From assembly GCF_900110895.1 (NCBI RefSeq), contig NZ_FOIQ01000001.1:774472-838471 (forward strand): 64,000 bases of DNA, read 5' to 3'. Of the stretch, positions 46,741-54,737 are shown piece after piece; the first letter of the stretch is position 1, and every line of letters begins with the position of its first letter. The notes under the pieces were generated by a model. The model saw only the letters and a list, made by a program, of their open reading frames with translations. It was not told where the DNA came from and did no database searches. Source of the DNA: Prevotella aff. ruminicola Tc2-24. Its GTDB lineage: Bacteria; Bacteroidota; Bacteroidia; Bacteroidales; Bacteroidaceae. The position numbers and the translations under genes were made by a program.

Positions 46741-47502
46741 ATGAGTAATCAGAGAACGATTATTGCAGGACCATGCGTCATCGAGTCGGCTGAGCTACTG
46801 AGCACTGTGGCGCGCAAGCTTCAGGATATCAATGCCAAATTGGGCACTGACATCATATTTAAAGCCTCCTTTGACAAGGCCAATCGAACCTCTATTCATT
46901 CTTTCCGGGGCCCCGGCATAGAGCGTGGGCTGCAGATGTTGGCTGATATCAAATCAAGATATGGCCTAAAGATTCTCACCGATATTCACGAGAGTTGGCA
47001 AGCCAAACTTGCAGGCGAGGTTTGCGATGTCATACAGATACCAGCTTTTCTTTGCCGGCAAACTGATCTGCTTGTGGCCGCTGCAAAAACTGGGAAAACG
47101 GTCAACATCAAGAAGGCACAGTTTCTTAGTGGAAAGGACATGCGATACCCCGTAGAAAAAGCACAAGACGCTGGAGCTCAAGAGGTATGGTTAACAGAAC
47201 GTGGTAACATGATGGGCTACAATAACCTTGTGGTGGATTTCCGTAATATACCCGATATGTTAGAGATTGTACCAACTGTCATTATGGATTGTACCCATAG
47301 CGTACAGCGGCCAGGAGGGAGCAACGGAAAGACTGGTGGCGACCGCAGATTTGTGCCACAGATGGCGTTAGCAGCAAAGGCTTTTGGGGCGACCGGATGG
47401 TTCTTTGAGGTACATCCCTCTCCTGACGAAGGATTAAGTGATGCTGCTAACATGTTGGAATTGGACAAACTAGAGGATTTGATTACAAAGATTGTAGAGT
47501 AA
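46741..47502 (+). CDS. kdsA: 3-deoxy-8-phosphooctulonate synthase
   Basis: A 253-residue cytoplasmic enzyme that joins arabinose-5-phosphate and phosphoenolpyruvate to Kdo-8-phosphate, the precursor of the lipopolysaccharide inner core. Family motifs are IIAGPCVIES, FKASFDKANRTSIHSFRGPG, DVIQIPAFLCRQTDL, NIKKAQFLSG and DCTHSVQRPGG. Length is normal. kdsD, which makes its substrate, follows after 21 bases. Confidence 0.97.
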   Translation: MSNQRTIIAGPCVIESAELLSTVARKLQDINAKLGTDIIFKASFDKANRTSIHSFRGPGIERGLQMLADIKSRYGLKILTDIHESWQAKLAGEVCDVIQIPAFLCRQTDLLVAAAKTGKTVNIKKAQFLSGKDMRYPVEKAQDAGAQEVWLTERGNMMGYNNLVVDFRNIPDMLEIVPTVIMDCTHSVQRPGGSNGKTGGDRRFVPQMALAAKAFGATGWFFEVHPSPDEGLSDAANMLELDKLEDLITKIVE

Positions 47503-47523
47503 CAAAAAGGGAAGACGAAGAAG

Positions 47524-48471
47524 ATGACAACTAGAGAGTACGCGATACAGTGTTTTAAGGATGAGGCAGCAGCCGTAACAGGACTGATTGAGCAACTCAG
47601 TGACAGTTTTGACATGGCTGTACAGCTAATGTACGAATGCAAAGGCAAGGTAATCGTAACAGGTGTCGGCAAAAGTGGCCATATCGGAGCTAAGATTGCT
47701 GCTACCCTATCAAGTACCGGTACTCCTTCATTCTTCATTAATCCATTAGATGTATTTCACGGTGATTTAGGTGTTATGACACCCGAAGACGTAGTTCTAG
47801 CCATATCAAACTCCGGACAGACTGATGAGTTGCTGCGTTTCATTCCGATGGTTTTACACATGCATATCCCGATCATCGGCATGAGTGGAAATTCCGAATC
47901 GTTATTAGCCAAATACTCCACCTGTCATCTGAACGTCCGCGTGGAAAAGGAAGCATGCCCTCTTAACCTTGCGCCTACAAGTTCTACTATGGCAGAGATG
48001 GCCATGGGTGATGCGCTTGCTGTAGCCTTGATTGAAAAAAGAAACTTCCAACCGCATGACTTCGCCCAATTCCATCCCGGAGGAGAACTGGGGAAACGAC
48101 TTTTGACAACTGCGCAAGACGTGATGCGTTCAGACGACATGCCCATACTTCCTCCCGAGATGCATCTCGGAGAGGCTATCATTCTGGTCAGCAAGGGGAA
48201 ACTTGGACTTGGAATCGCTGAGGTAAACGGCAAGATCGTTGGTCTGATTACCGATGGTGATATCCGTCGTGCAATGGAGAAATGGCAGGCAGAATTCTTT
48301 GGCCGTACCGTTGAGGACATTATGACACGCACGCCAAAGACAGTCAGACCTGACACAAAGATTACAGAGATACAGCAAATCATGAACAAATATAAAGTAC
48401 ACTCTGTACTGGTCACCGACAACGACGAACATTTGCTTGGAGTCGTCGACCACTACTCTTGTATGATATAA
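47524..48471 (+). CDS. kdsD: Arabinose-5-phosphate isomerase
   Basis: A 315-residue isomerase that converts ribulose-5-phosphate to arabinose-5-phosphate for Kdo synthesis. The N-terminal SIS domain (about 35-170) contains GKVIVTGVGKSGHIGAKIA and AISNSGQTDELL; LAPTSSTMAEMAMGDALAVA follows. Two CBS domains fill about 205-315 and are recognised in DVMRSDDMPILP and VEDIMTRTPKTVRPDTKI. The order and length match KdsD/KpsF/GutQ proteins. It is followed after 16 bases by the large membrane regulator gene. Confidence 0.95.
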   Translation: MTTREYAIQCFKDEAAAVTGLIEQLSDSFDMAVQLMYECKGKVIVTGVGKSGHIGAKIAATLSSTGTPSFFINPLDVFHGDLGVMTPEDVVLAISNSGQTDELLRFIPMVLHMHIPIIGMSGNSESLLAKYSTCHLNVRVEKEACPLNLAPTSSTMAEMAMGDALAVALIEKRNFQPHDFAQFHPGGELGKRLLTTAQDVMRSDDMPILPPEMHLGEAIILVSKGKLGLGIAEVNGKIVGLITDGDIRRAMEKWQAEFFGRTVEDIMTRTPKTVRPDTKITEIQQIMNKYKVHSVLVTDNDEHLLGVVDHYSCMI

Positions 48472-48487
48472 CACGAAAACGAGCCTT

Positions 48488-51400
48488 ATGAAAACAACCA
48501 AGAAAATATTATTAATCCTTTTACTTTTCCTGCCCTTGGCAGTTATAGCCGACCATCTGTTCAAAACGCTAGACGCACATGACGGTCTGACTTCTAGTCA
48601 AGTAAACTGCATATTGAAAGATTCACGAGGCTATGTCTGGTTCGGAACGCCGGCAGGCTTATATCGTTTCGACGGTTATACGTTCAAGAACTTTCAAAGC
48701 GACTCACAGGACGGCTCTTCGCTTAACGATAGTTATATTAATTCCATTCAAGAAACTCTCGACGGGAACCTATTAGTAGAAACTTCTTCTGGCTATTGTA
48801 TCTATCACCCGCAAACCGAAAGCTTTGAGCGTGACATGAAACAGTCTTTCGCAAGAATGGGTATTGAAACTATCCCTAGCGTTGTCTTTATCGACCGACA
48901 CAAGAACCTATGGGGAGCCATCCCCAACAAAGGTGTTGTATGCTATAACCAACAACAACAACTTCTTTATGAGTTTGGCTATACCGACGATGCTCATGGT
49001 GTTCCGCAAGGTGTCATCTGCTCTATTAGCGAATGCCGCGACGGAGCGATTATTGTCTACGATGATGGACGCATGGTATGCTGCGATGTCATGCATCAAC
49101 AACATACTGTCTGGGCCACTCAAGGGCTTGCATCACTCAAACGACGTAAAAACAAGTCGCTGAGGGCATATGCCGACCAAATGGATAATATATGGCTTTA
49201 CGGACAAGGCACTTTGGCGATGTACAATAAGGGTACAGATTCATGGGACACCTCTATCGGTGACCAGTTAGGACTGACCGGAGTCGGAGTAGATCGTAAT
49301 ATCAATGGTATGGCCGGTGATCGTAACGGAAACATCTGGATTGGCTCCGATCAACTCGGACTGCTTAAAATGAATGTTCATACCCACGTTGTGGAAGCGG
49401 TACAACCACGGAACATTAATGACAGTCAGTGGATCAAGGAGAAGATTAGCATCCAGAGTGTATATGTAGATGATACGGACCTAATATGGGTCGGTACAGA
49501 AAAATCAGGTGTGGCATACTCTGGCAACTACATCTACCGATTTGGATCAAACCTGAACGGTGATATCACAGCCATTGCACAAGATGCGAATGGAACCATC
49601 TGGTATGGAACAAGCGACAAAGGCGTTATAGGTTATGAGGGTGTAATGGCCAGCAAAAAGGTGGCCACTATGGCAACGACTCCAGACGGAAGTCTATGGG
49701 TGGGTTCGAAACGTAATGGTCTGACTCGAATCAAGAATGGAACGTCCACTATCTATTCTCTGGCAAAAGACAGTACCTCCACGTTGATTGATGATCATAT
49801 CAATGCACTTTGCACAGACAAAATTGGCAACCTATGGATTGCCACTAACGGCGGTCTTCAGGTATATAATCCTCGGATGAACACTTTCTCCTCATATACT
49901 CGGGAGAACGGTAAACTCAACACGAATAACATCACGAGTTTGTACTACAACCATCATGGAAAATCTAACGATCTTTATATAGGCACATCTGAAGGATTGG
50001 TTATTTTGAACCTCTCCACAACCGATAAGACAGTCCTTACAGGAAATACAACAAACACAAAATCGTTTACAAACAATTTTATCACACAAGTACTCCAAGA
50101 CTCACGTGGACTGATTTGGATTGGCACTCGCGAAGGTCTGAATATATTGAATCTGGAGAATGATACTCTGAACTACCTGACTGAAAAGCAAGGGTTATGT
50201 AACAATAACATCTGTGGTATCGCAGAAGATAAGAACCATAGTATATGGGTAACGACAAGCAGCGGTGTCAGCCGTATCGTCGTACAACGTAACCATGAAG
50301 ATGGTTCGAATAACTACGGCCTATATAATTATACTACGGCAGATGGTCTGCAAAGCAACGAGTTCAATCCGGGATCTATACTTACGAGACAAGATGGCAA
50401 TGTGCTTCTGGGCGGTCTCTATGGTGTAAACTGGGTGCTTCAGAAAACATCTGATGATAACGATGCCCTTCCACGCGTCATGCTGACACAATTATTCATC
50501 GGTGAAGAAGAGATCCTTACTGGTCACGAATACAATGAAAGGATTGTCTTGCCCCAGGCACTTAACGAGACCAATAAACTTGTTCTTGGGCACAACCAGA
50601 ACACGTTTACGATAAAATTTGCTGCAGGAAACTACAACCAGAGCGAGCGTCTCCAGTTCATGTATTGGATGGAAGGTAAAGATGAGGACTGGCGCAATGG
50701 AAACGCTTTAACACATGGCGTTACCTTCAAAAACCTGAAAAGTGGCAAATATATCCTCCATGTAAAGGCCATCAGCGCAGAAGGTGCCGTCAGCAACCAG
50801 GAACGCAGACTGGAAATAATTATCGAACCACACTGGCTATTATCATGGTGGATGATTCTTGCATACATCATCCTTGCTCTAGTCGTTATCTACTTCTGGC
50901 GTATTGGCATCAAACAACTGGCAGTCATCAAGGCCAGGAAAAAAGCAGTAATCCGCGAACTCACCCTACAGAGAGAGGAGATTAAGGCAGCTAGCGAGGA
51001 TCTACGACAACCGATGGCGCGAATGACCTCTATTATCGGCAACCTCTCAGAAAAAGAGAAATCGCTAGAGGAGAAAGAGCAGTTGAATGCGCTTCACTCC
51101 CAGATGTTACAAATCATCACCCGCGTAAGTGATATGCAAACCAACCTTGAGAATCCTGAGGAGAGAGCCAAGAATACTGTTCAAGACCGTTTGGAACTTA
51201 ACGGCAGAGGAGAGATCGAATTACCCGAGATTATCAATCAGACGCTCACGTCAGATGCCGGCAGATCACGTGCCGCCCTTGACACGCCAACAATGAAGTT
51301 CACTGTGGTGATGATTGACGACAATGAAGAGTTTCTGAAGTTTGCCACCGCACGTCTACAGTATGTCTACGACTTCCACGCATACGATGACATTGAGAAA

Positions 51401-52261
51401 GCAGCCACCGACTTAGATGAAATGCGTTGTGACATCGTTGTCTGCAAACAAGACATGAAAGGAATGACTGGTAGCGATCTCTGTAATCAGTTGAAGATGG
51501 ACATGAAAACCCAGAATATCAAATTCGTACTGATGACAGAAGGTGTTCTCACACCGCAAGATATGCGTTCTCAGAATATCACCCTCTCTGCTGATGATTA
51601 TCTAGCCAAGCCTTTTAATCTACAGGAGGCTTCTATTCGTCTGAACAAACTCCTTGGTCTTGGTCCCATAGAGATGAATAGCAACCTGATTGAAGGAGCA
51701 GAGACCCGTATGTTGGAAGATAGGAACTCAAGTATGACTACTGCGACAGAAAGTTATAGCATTGGGGAATACTCTCCCCAAGACGATGGTGAAGCAGATG
51801 CTGACGATCCTATGAACAAGGTTGACACCAAAATCATTAAACGAACAGAAAGTCAATTAGTCACCCAAGTCACTGAGGAACAGGAGTATGGAGAGGAACA
51901 GACGTTGTCAGATTACTCCATGCTGGATGCCATGGATCAGCAACTGCTAAGGAACATCGAGCAGTATGTGATGCAAAATATGAGCCGTGGTCAGATTAGC
52001 CTTGAGGAAATGGCTACTGCTATGGGCATGGGACGTGTACCTTTCTTCCACAGAGTCCGTAACCTAACTAGCAAGACACCTGCGGAATTGGTGCGTGATA
52101 TGCGTCTAAAGCATGCATGTATATTGCTGAAACGTACAAATATCAATATGAGTGAATTAGCCTCGAACATAGGTTTCATGACTGCCGAGAACTTCATCAA
52201 TATCTTCAAGGAGAAGTTTGGTATGACACCACTCGAATACAGACTAAAGCATAGGAAATAA
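48488..52261 (+). CDS. HTCS-like propeller/AraC membrane regulator lacking a kinase
   Basis: A 1257-residue protein built like a hybrid two-component system but without its kinase. After a signal sequence (MKTTKKILLILLLFLPLAVIA) come ten or more Reg_prop repeats (VWFGTPAGLYRF, IWIGSDQLGLLKM, IWIGTREGLNILN), a Y_Y_Y domain (about 700-780), one membrane helix (about 785-808), and a coiled coil. The place of the phosphorylated His is Glu837 (SEDLRQP instead of SHELRTP), and no ATPase domain follows. A receiver domain (about 940-1060) keeps DD944-945 and AKPF but has Lys987 instead of the phospho-Asp. An intact AraC helix-turn-helix pair ends the protein. It probably binds DNA under direct control of its periplasmic sensor. 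Confidence 0.88.
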   Translation: MKTTKKILLILLLFLPLAVIADHLFKTLDAHDGLTSSQVNCILKDSRGYVWFGTPAGLYRFDGYTFKNFQSDSQDGSSLNDSYINSIQETLDGNLLVETSSGYCIYHPQTESFERDMKQSFARMGIETIPSVVFIDRHKNLWGAIPNKGVVCYNQQQQLLYEFGYTDDAHGVPQGVICSISECRDGAIIVYDDGRMVCCDVMHQQHTVWATQGLASLKRRKNKSLRAYADQMDNIWLYGQGTLAMYNKGTDSWDTSIGDQLGLTGVGVDRNINGMAGDRNGNIWIGSDQLGLLKMNVHTHVVEAVQPRNINDSQWIKEKISIQSVYVDDTDLIWVGTEKSGVAYSGNYIYRFGSNLNGDITAIAQDANGTIWYGTSDKGVIGYEGVMASKKVATMATTPDGSLWVGSKRNGLTRIKNGTSTIYSLAKDSTSTLIDDHINALCTDKIGNLWIATNGGLQVYNPRMNTFSSYTRENGKLNTNNITSLYYNHHGKSNDLYIGTSEGLVILNLSTTDKTVLTGNTTNTKSFTNNFITQVLQDSRGLIWIGTREGLNILNLENDTLNYLTEKQGLCNNNICGIAEDKNHSIWVTTSSGVSRIVVQRNHEDGSNNYGLYNYTTADGLQSNEFNPGSILTRQDGNVLLGGLYGVNWVLQKTSDDNDALPRVMLTQLFIGEEEILTGHEYNERIVLPQALNETNKLVLGHNQNTFTIKFAAGNYNQSERLQFMYWMEGKDEDWRNGNALTHGVTFKNLKSGKYILHVKAISAEGAVSNQERRLEIIIEPHWLLSWWMILAYIILALVVIYFWRIGIKQLAVIKARKKAVIRELTLQREEIKAASEDLRQPMARMTSIIGNLSEKEKSLEEKEQLNALHSQMLQIITRVSDMQTNLENPEERAKNTVQDRLELNGRGEIELPEIINQTLTSDAGRSRAALDTPTMKFTVVMIDDNEEFLKFATARLQYVYDFHAYDDIEKAATDLDEMRCDIVVCKQDMKGMTGSDLCNQLKMDMKTQNIKFVLMTEGVLTPQDMRSQNITLSADDYLAKPFNLQEASIRLNKLLGLGPIEMNSNLIEGAETRMLEDRNSSMTTATESYSIGEYSPQDDGEADADDPMNKVDTKIIKRTESQLVTQVTEEQEYGEEQTLSDYSMLDAMDQQLLRNIEQYVMQNMSRGQISLEEMATAMGMGRVPFFHRVRNLTSKTPAELVRDMRLKHACILLKRTNINMSELASNIGFMTAENFINIFKEKFGMTPLEYRLKHRK

Positions 52262-52304
52262 TACGGTTCTGGTCTGTCACAGACAACACCGTCAATGAAG
52301 GGAA

Positions 52305-53567
52305 ATGAATGATAATTGTTTTTTTAGAATGCGAGGAGAAAAGCTGACACAGAGGATTTGTCTATCATTCATCGTTCTTCTTTTTTCCTATAACATAGCG
52401 AATGCACAAAGTAGCGACTCCCTCATAGTAGAGAAGATGCGCCAACAAGGTATTGTCTTTACACATCATAACAGCGTACATCTTCTGATGTCTGGAAAAG
52501 AGAAGTTCGATGATATGTTCACCGCCATACGACAGGCAAAGAAAAGCATCCATCTGGAGTATTTCAATTTTCGCAACGACTCCATTGCAAATCTGCTCTT
52601 CGACATCTTAAAAGAGAAACGCAAGGAAGGAGTGGAAGTACGTGCCCTATTCGATGGTTTCGGAAACGATTCCAATAACCAACCGTTAAGGAAAGAGCAC
52701 CTACGCAAATTACATGCAGACAGCATCAACATCTACGAATTCGACCCTATTCGTTTCCCGTGGTTTAATCACATATGGCCGCGCGACCATCGGAAGATTG
52801 TTGTTATCGATGGTGAGGTTGCCTATACAGGCGGTATGAATGTGGCCGACTATTACATCGTGGGTACAGAACAAGTAGGTGAATGGCGTGACATGCACTG
52901 TCGCATTGAGGGACCAGCTGTCAATGAATTACAAGACATTTTCTGTCGCATTTGGAAGAAAGTGACCAAAGAGGATATTACTGATGAGCAGTATTTCCGA
53001 GGAAAGGCTGCAGGAGATAAGATGGTGGGCATTGCCAACCGTGAGCCGCACATCTCAAACAAGATCATGCGTCGTTTTTACATCGACGCTCTGGATAAGG
53101 CAAAAGACTCCGTTAAGATTATCAACCCTTATTTCGTCCCTACGCCATCGATTATGAAGGCACTCAAGCGCACAGTTAAACGAGGGGTTAAGGTAGATAT
53201 TCTCATCTCCGCAAAAAATGATATTCCACTCGTACCGGATATTGTTTTATATAATGCTCACAAGCTTATCAAGGAAGGCGCACATATATGGCGTTACCAA
53301 CCTGGCTTTCACCACTCCAAAATTATGATGGTTGACGGTCTCTTCTGCACAGTTGGAAGCACCAACCTTGACGCACGTAGTCTGCGTTTCGACTATGAGA
53401 TAAACGCTCTCATTATCGATAAAGCAATTACCCGTGAACTTGAGGATAAGTTCATACAAGACACGGGTAAAAGTGTCTATCTATCAGAAGATGAGTGGCA
53501 GAAATGCCGCACGAGATGGCAGAAAATCCGCGGATGGCTTGGTCATATGCTAACACCATTTCTATAA
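52305..53567 (+). CDS. Phospholipase D-like / cardiolipin synthase-like protein
   Basis: A 420-residue protein with two HKD phospholipase D motifs, HRKIVVIDGEVAYTGGMN and HHSKIMMVDGLFCTVGSTN, and the ARSLRFDYEINALI ending typical of bacterial cardiolipin synthases. Most such synthases begin with two membrane helices; this one has instead a single signal-peptide-like segment ending YNIANAQ, which suggests export to the periplasm. The ATG at 52305 is used; an ATG at 52329 also precedes the signal segment. It follows the regulator gene by 43 bases and precedes the acyltransferase by three. It may make cardiolipin or hydrolyse phospholipids. Confidence 0.85.
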   Translation: MNDNCFFRMRGEKLTQRICLSFIVLLFSYNIANAQSSDSLIVEKMRQQGIVFTHHNSVHLLMSGKEKFDDMFTAIRQAKKSIHLEYFNFRNDSIANLLFDILKEKRKEGVEVRALFDGFGNDSNNQPLRKEHLRKLHADSINIYEFDPIRFPWFNHIWPRDHRKIVVIDGEVAYTGGMNVADYYIVGTEQVGEWRDMHCRIEGPAVNELQDIFCRIWKKVTKEDITDEQYFRGKAAGDKMVGIANREPHISNKIMRRFYIDALDKAKDSVKIINPYFVPTPSIMKALKRTVKRGVKVDILISAKNDIPLVPDIVLYNAHKLIKEGAHIWRYQPGFHHSKIMMVDGLFCTVGSTNLDARSLRFDYEINALIIDKAITRELEDKFIQDTGKSVYLSEDEWQKCRTRWQKIRGWLGHMLTPFL

Positions 53568-53570
53568 CAT

Positions 53571-54737
53571 ATGAGTCGCGATACCACCATATCCATCTGT
53601 AAAGGCGTCGCTATCATCCTTATGGTCGTTGCGCATGCCGAGGCCCCTGGAGCGCTCTGTAAGTTTATCTTTGAGTTCCACATGCCGTTGTTCTTCATCA
53701 CTGCCGGTTTCTTCTTTTCATTGAAATACTTAAATAATGAAGCGGAATTTATCAAGAAGCGTATCAAAGGATTGTACTTGCCTTTCGTCAAGTGGTCGGT
53801 ATTCTTCTTGATTATTCATAACTGGATGTTCGACATTGGTATCCTCAATGAGAAATTCGGCAATGAGATGGGGGGTGTCACTCATCCCTATACATGGCAT
53901 CAGATGCAACAAAATCTATGGCATATTATTTCATCCATGGGAGGTTACGATCAGTTCCTCTGCGGCGCTTTCTGGTTCTTCCGAGGATTATTTGTTGCCA
54001 GCATTCTCTATCTTATTATATATAAGGTGACAGATGCAGGACTCACCAAACTATCCCGTTGGTTCGGAAGAATTAAGATGTCCGACCTGACTCCATATAT
54101 TGTTTGTCTGGTATTACTATTTCTCTGTGGATGGAAGACATACGAGGGTTTGAAGATTGTAACACTTGTACAAGGCGGCTACCGTGACATGATGGGGTGC
54201 TTCTTCTTCGGCTGCGGGTTTATCTTCCGACAATATGTAAGCAGATATCGGACGTTTATGGACAGACACTACATGTCCGTTCTTTCTACGTTTCTGTTTG
54301 CACTCATCGTCTTTATGTTCTCAAAACACCTGACAGCAAATATGAACTGGAGATCTACCTACGTTCAATTTCTTTCCCTTCCGATCCCCGCCATCCTCGG
54401 TTTCCTTATGACATATAATATCAGCCGTTGGCTTGATAGGCATGAAGGATGGCTGAAACGGTTTCTAGTGTATACCGGAGACCATACACTCAACATCTTC
54501 ATCTTCCATATCGTCGCCTATAAAACAGTTAGTCTCATCAAAATATGGTATTACCACCTAGACACCCAACAAATTGGATGTCACATGGTCATTCATGATT
54601 ATTCACAACAAGATTTATTCTGGATTCTCTACACGATTGCCGGTGTTGGAATACCTCTTTTTTTCACTAAACTTAGCGAGATCATAAGAGAGAAAATCAA
54701 AGCAAGTAGAGCATCATCTGGATCTCTGCCTCTGTGA
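53571..54737 (+). CDS. Acyltransferase family 3 membrane protein
   Basis: A 388-residue inner-membrane protein with about ten helices. The family start is ISICKGVAIILMVVAHAEAP, with the conserved His, and FEFHMPLFFITAGFFFSLKY carries the second conserved stretch. Such OafA/YrhL-type proteins acetylate or succinylate surface sugars, O-antigen or exopolysaccharide. It starts three bases after the phospholipase D-like gene. Its last 41 bases overlap the end of the convergent TPR gene. Confidence 0.85.
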   Translation: MSRDTTISICKGVAIILMVVAHAEAPGALCKFIFEFHMPLFFITAGFFFSLKYLNNEAEFIKKRIKGLYLPFVKWSVFFLIIHNWMFDIGILNEKFGNEMGGVTHPYTWHQMQQNLWHIISSMGGYDQFLCGAFWFFRGLFVASILYLIIYKVTDAGLTKLSRWFGRIKMSDLTPYIVCLVLLFLCGWKTYEGLKIVTLVQGGYRDMMGCFFFGCGFIFRQYVSRYRTFMDRHYMSVLSTFLFALIVFMFSKHLTANMNWRSTYVQFLSLPIPAILGFLMTYNISRWLDRHEGWLKRFLVYTGDHTLNIFIFHIVAYKTVSLIKIWYYHLDTQQIGCHMVIHDYSQQDLFWILYTIAGVGIPLFFTKLSEIIREKIKASRASSGSLPL

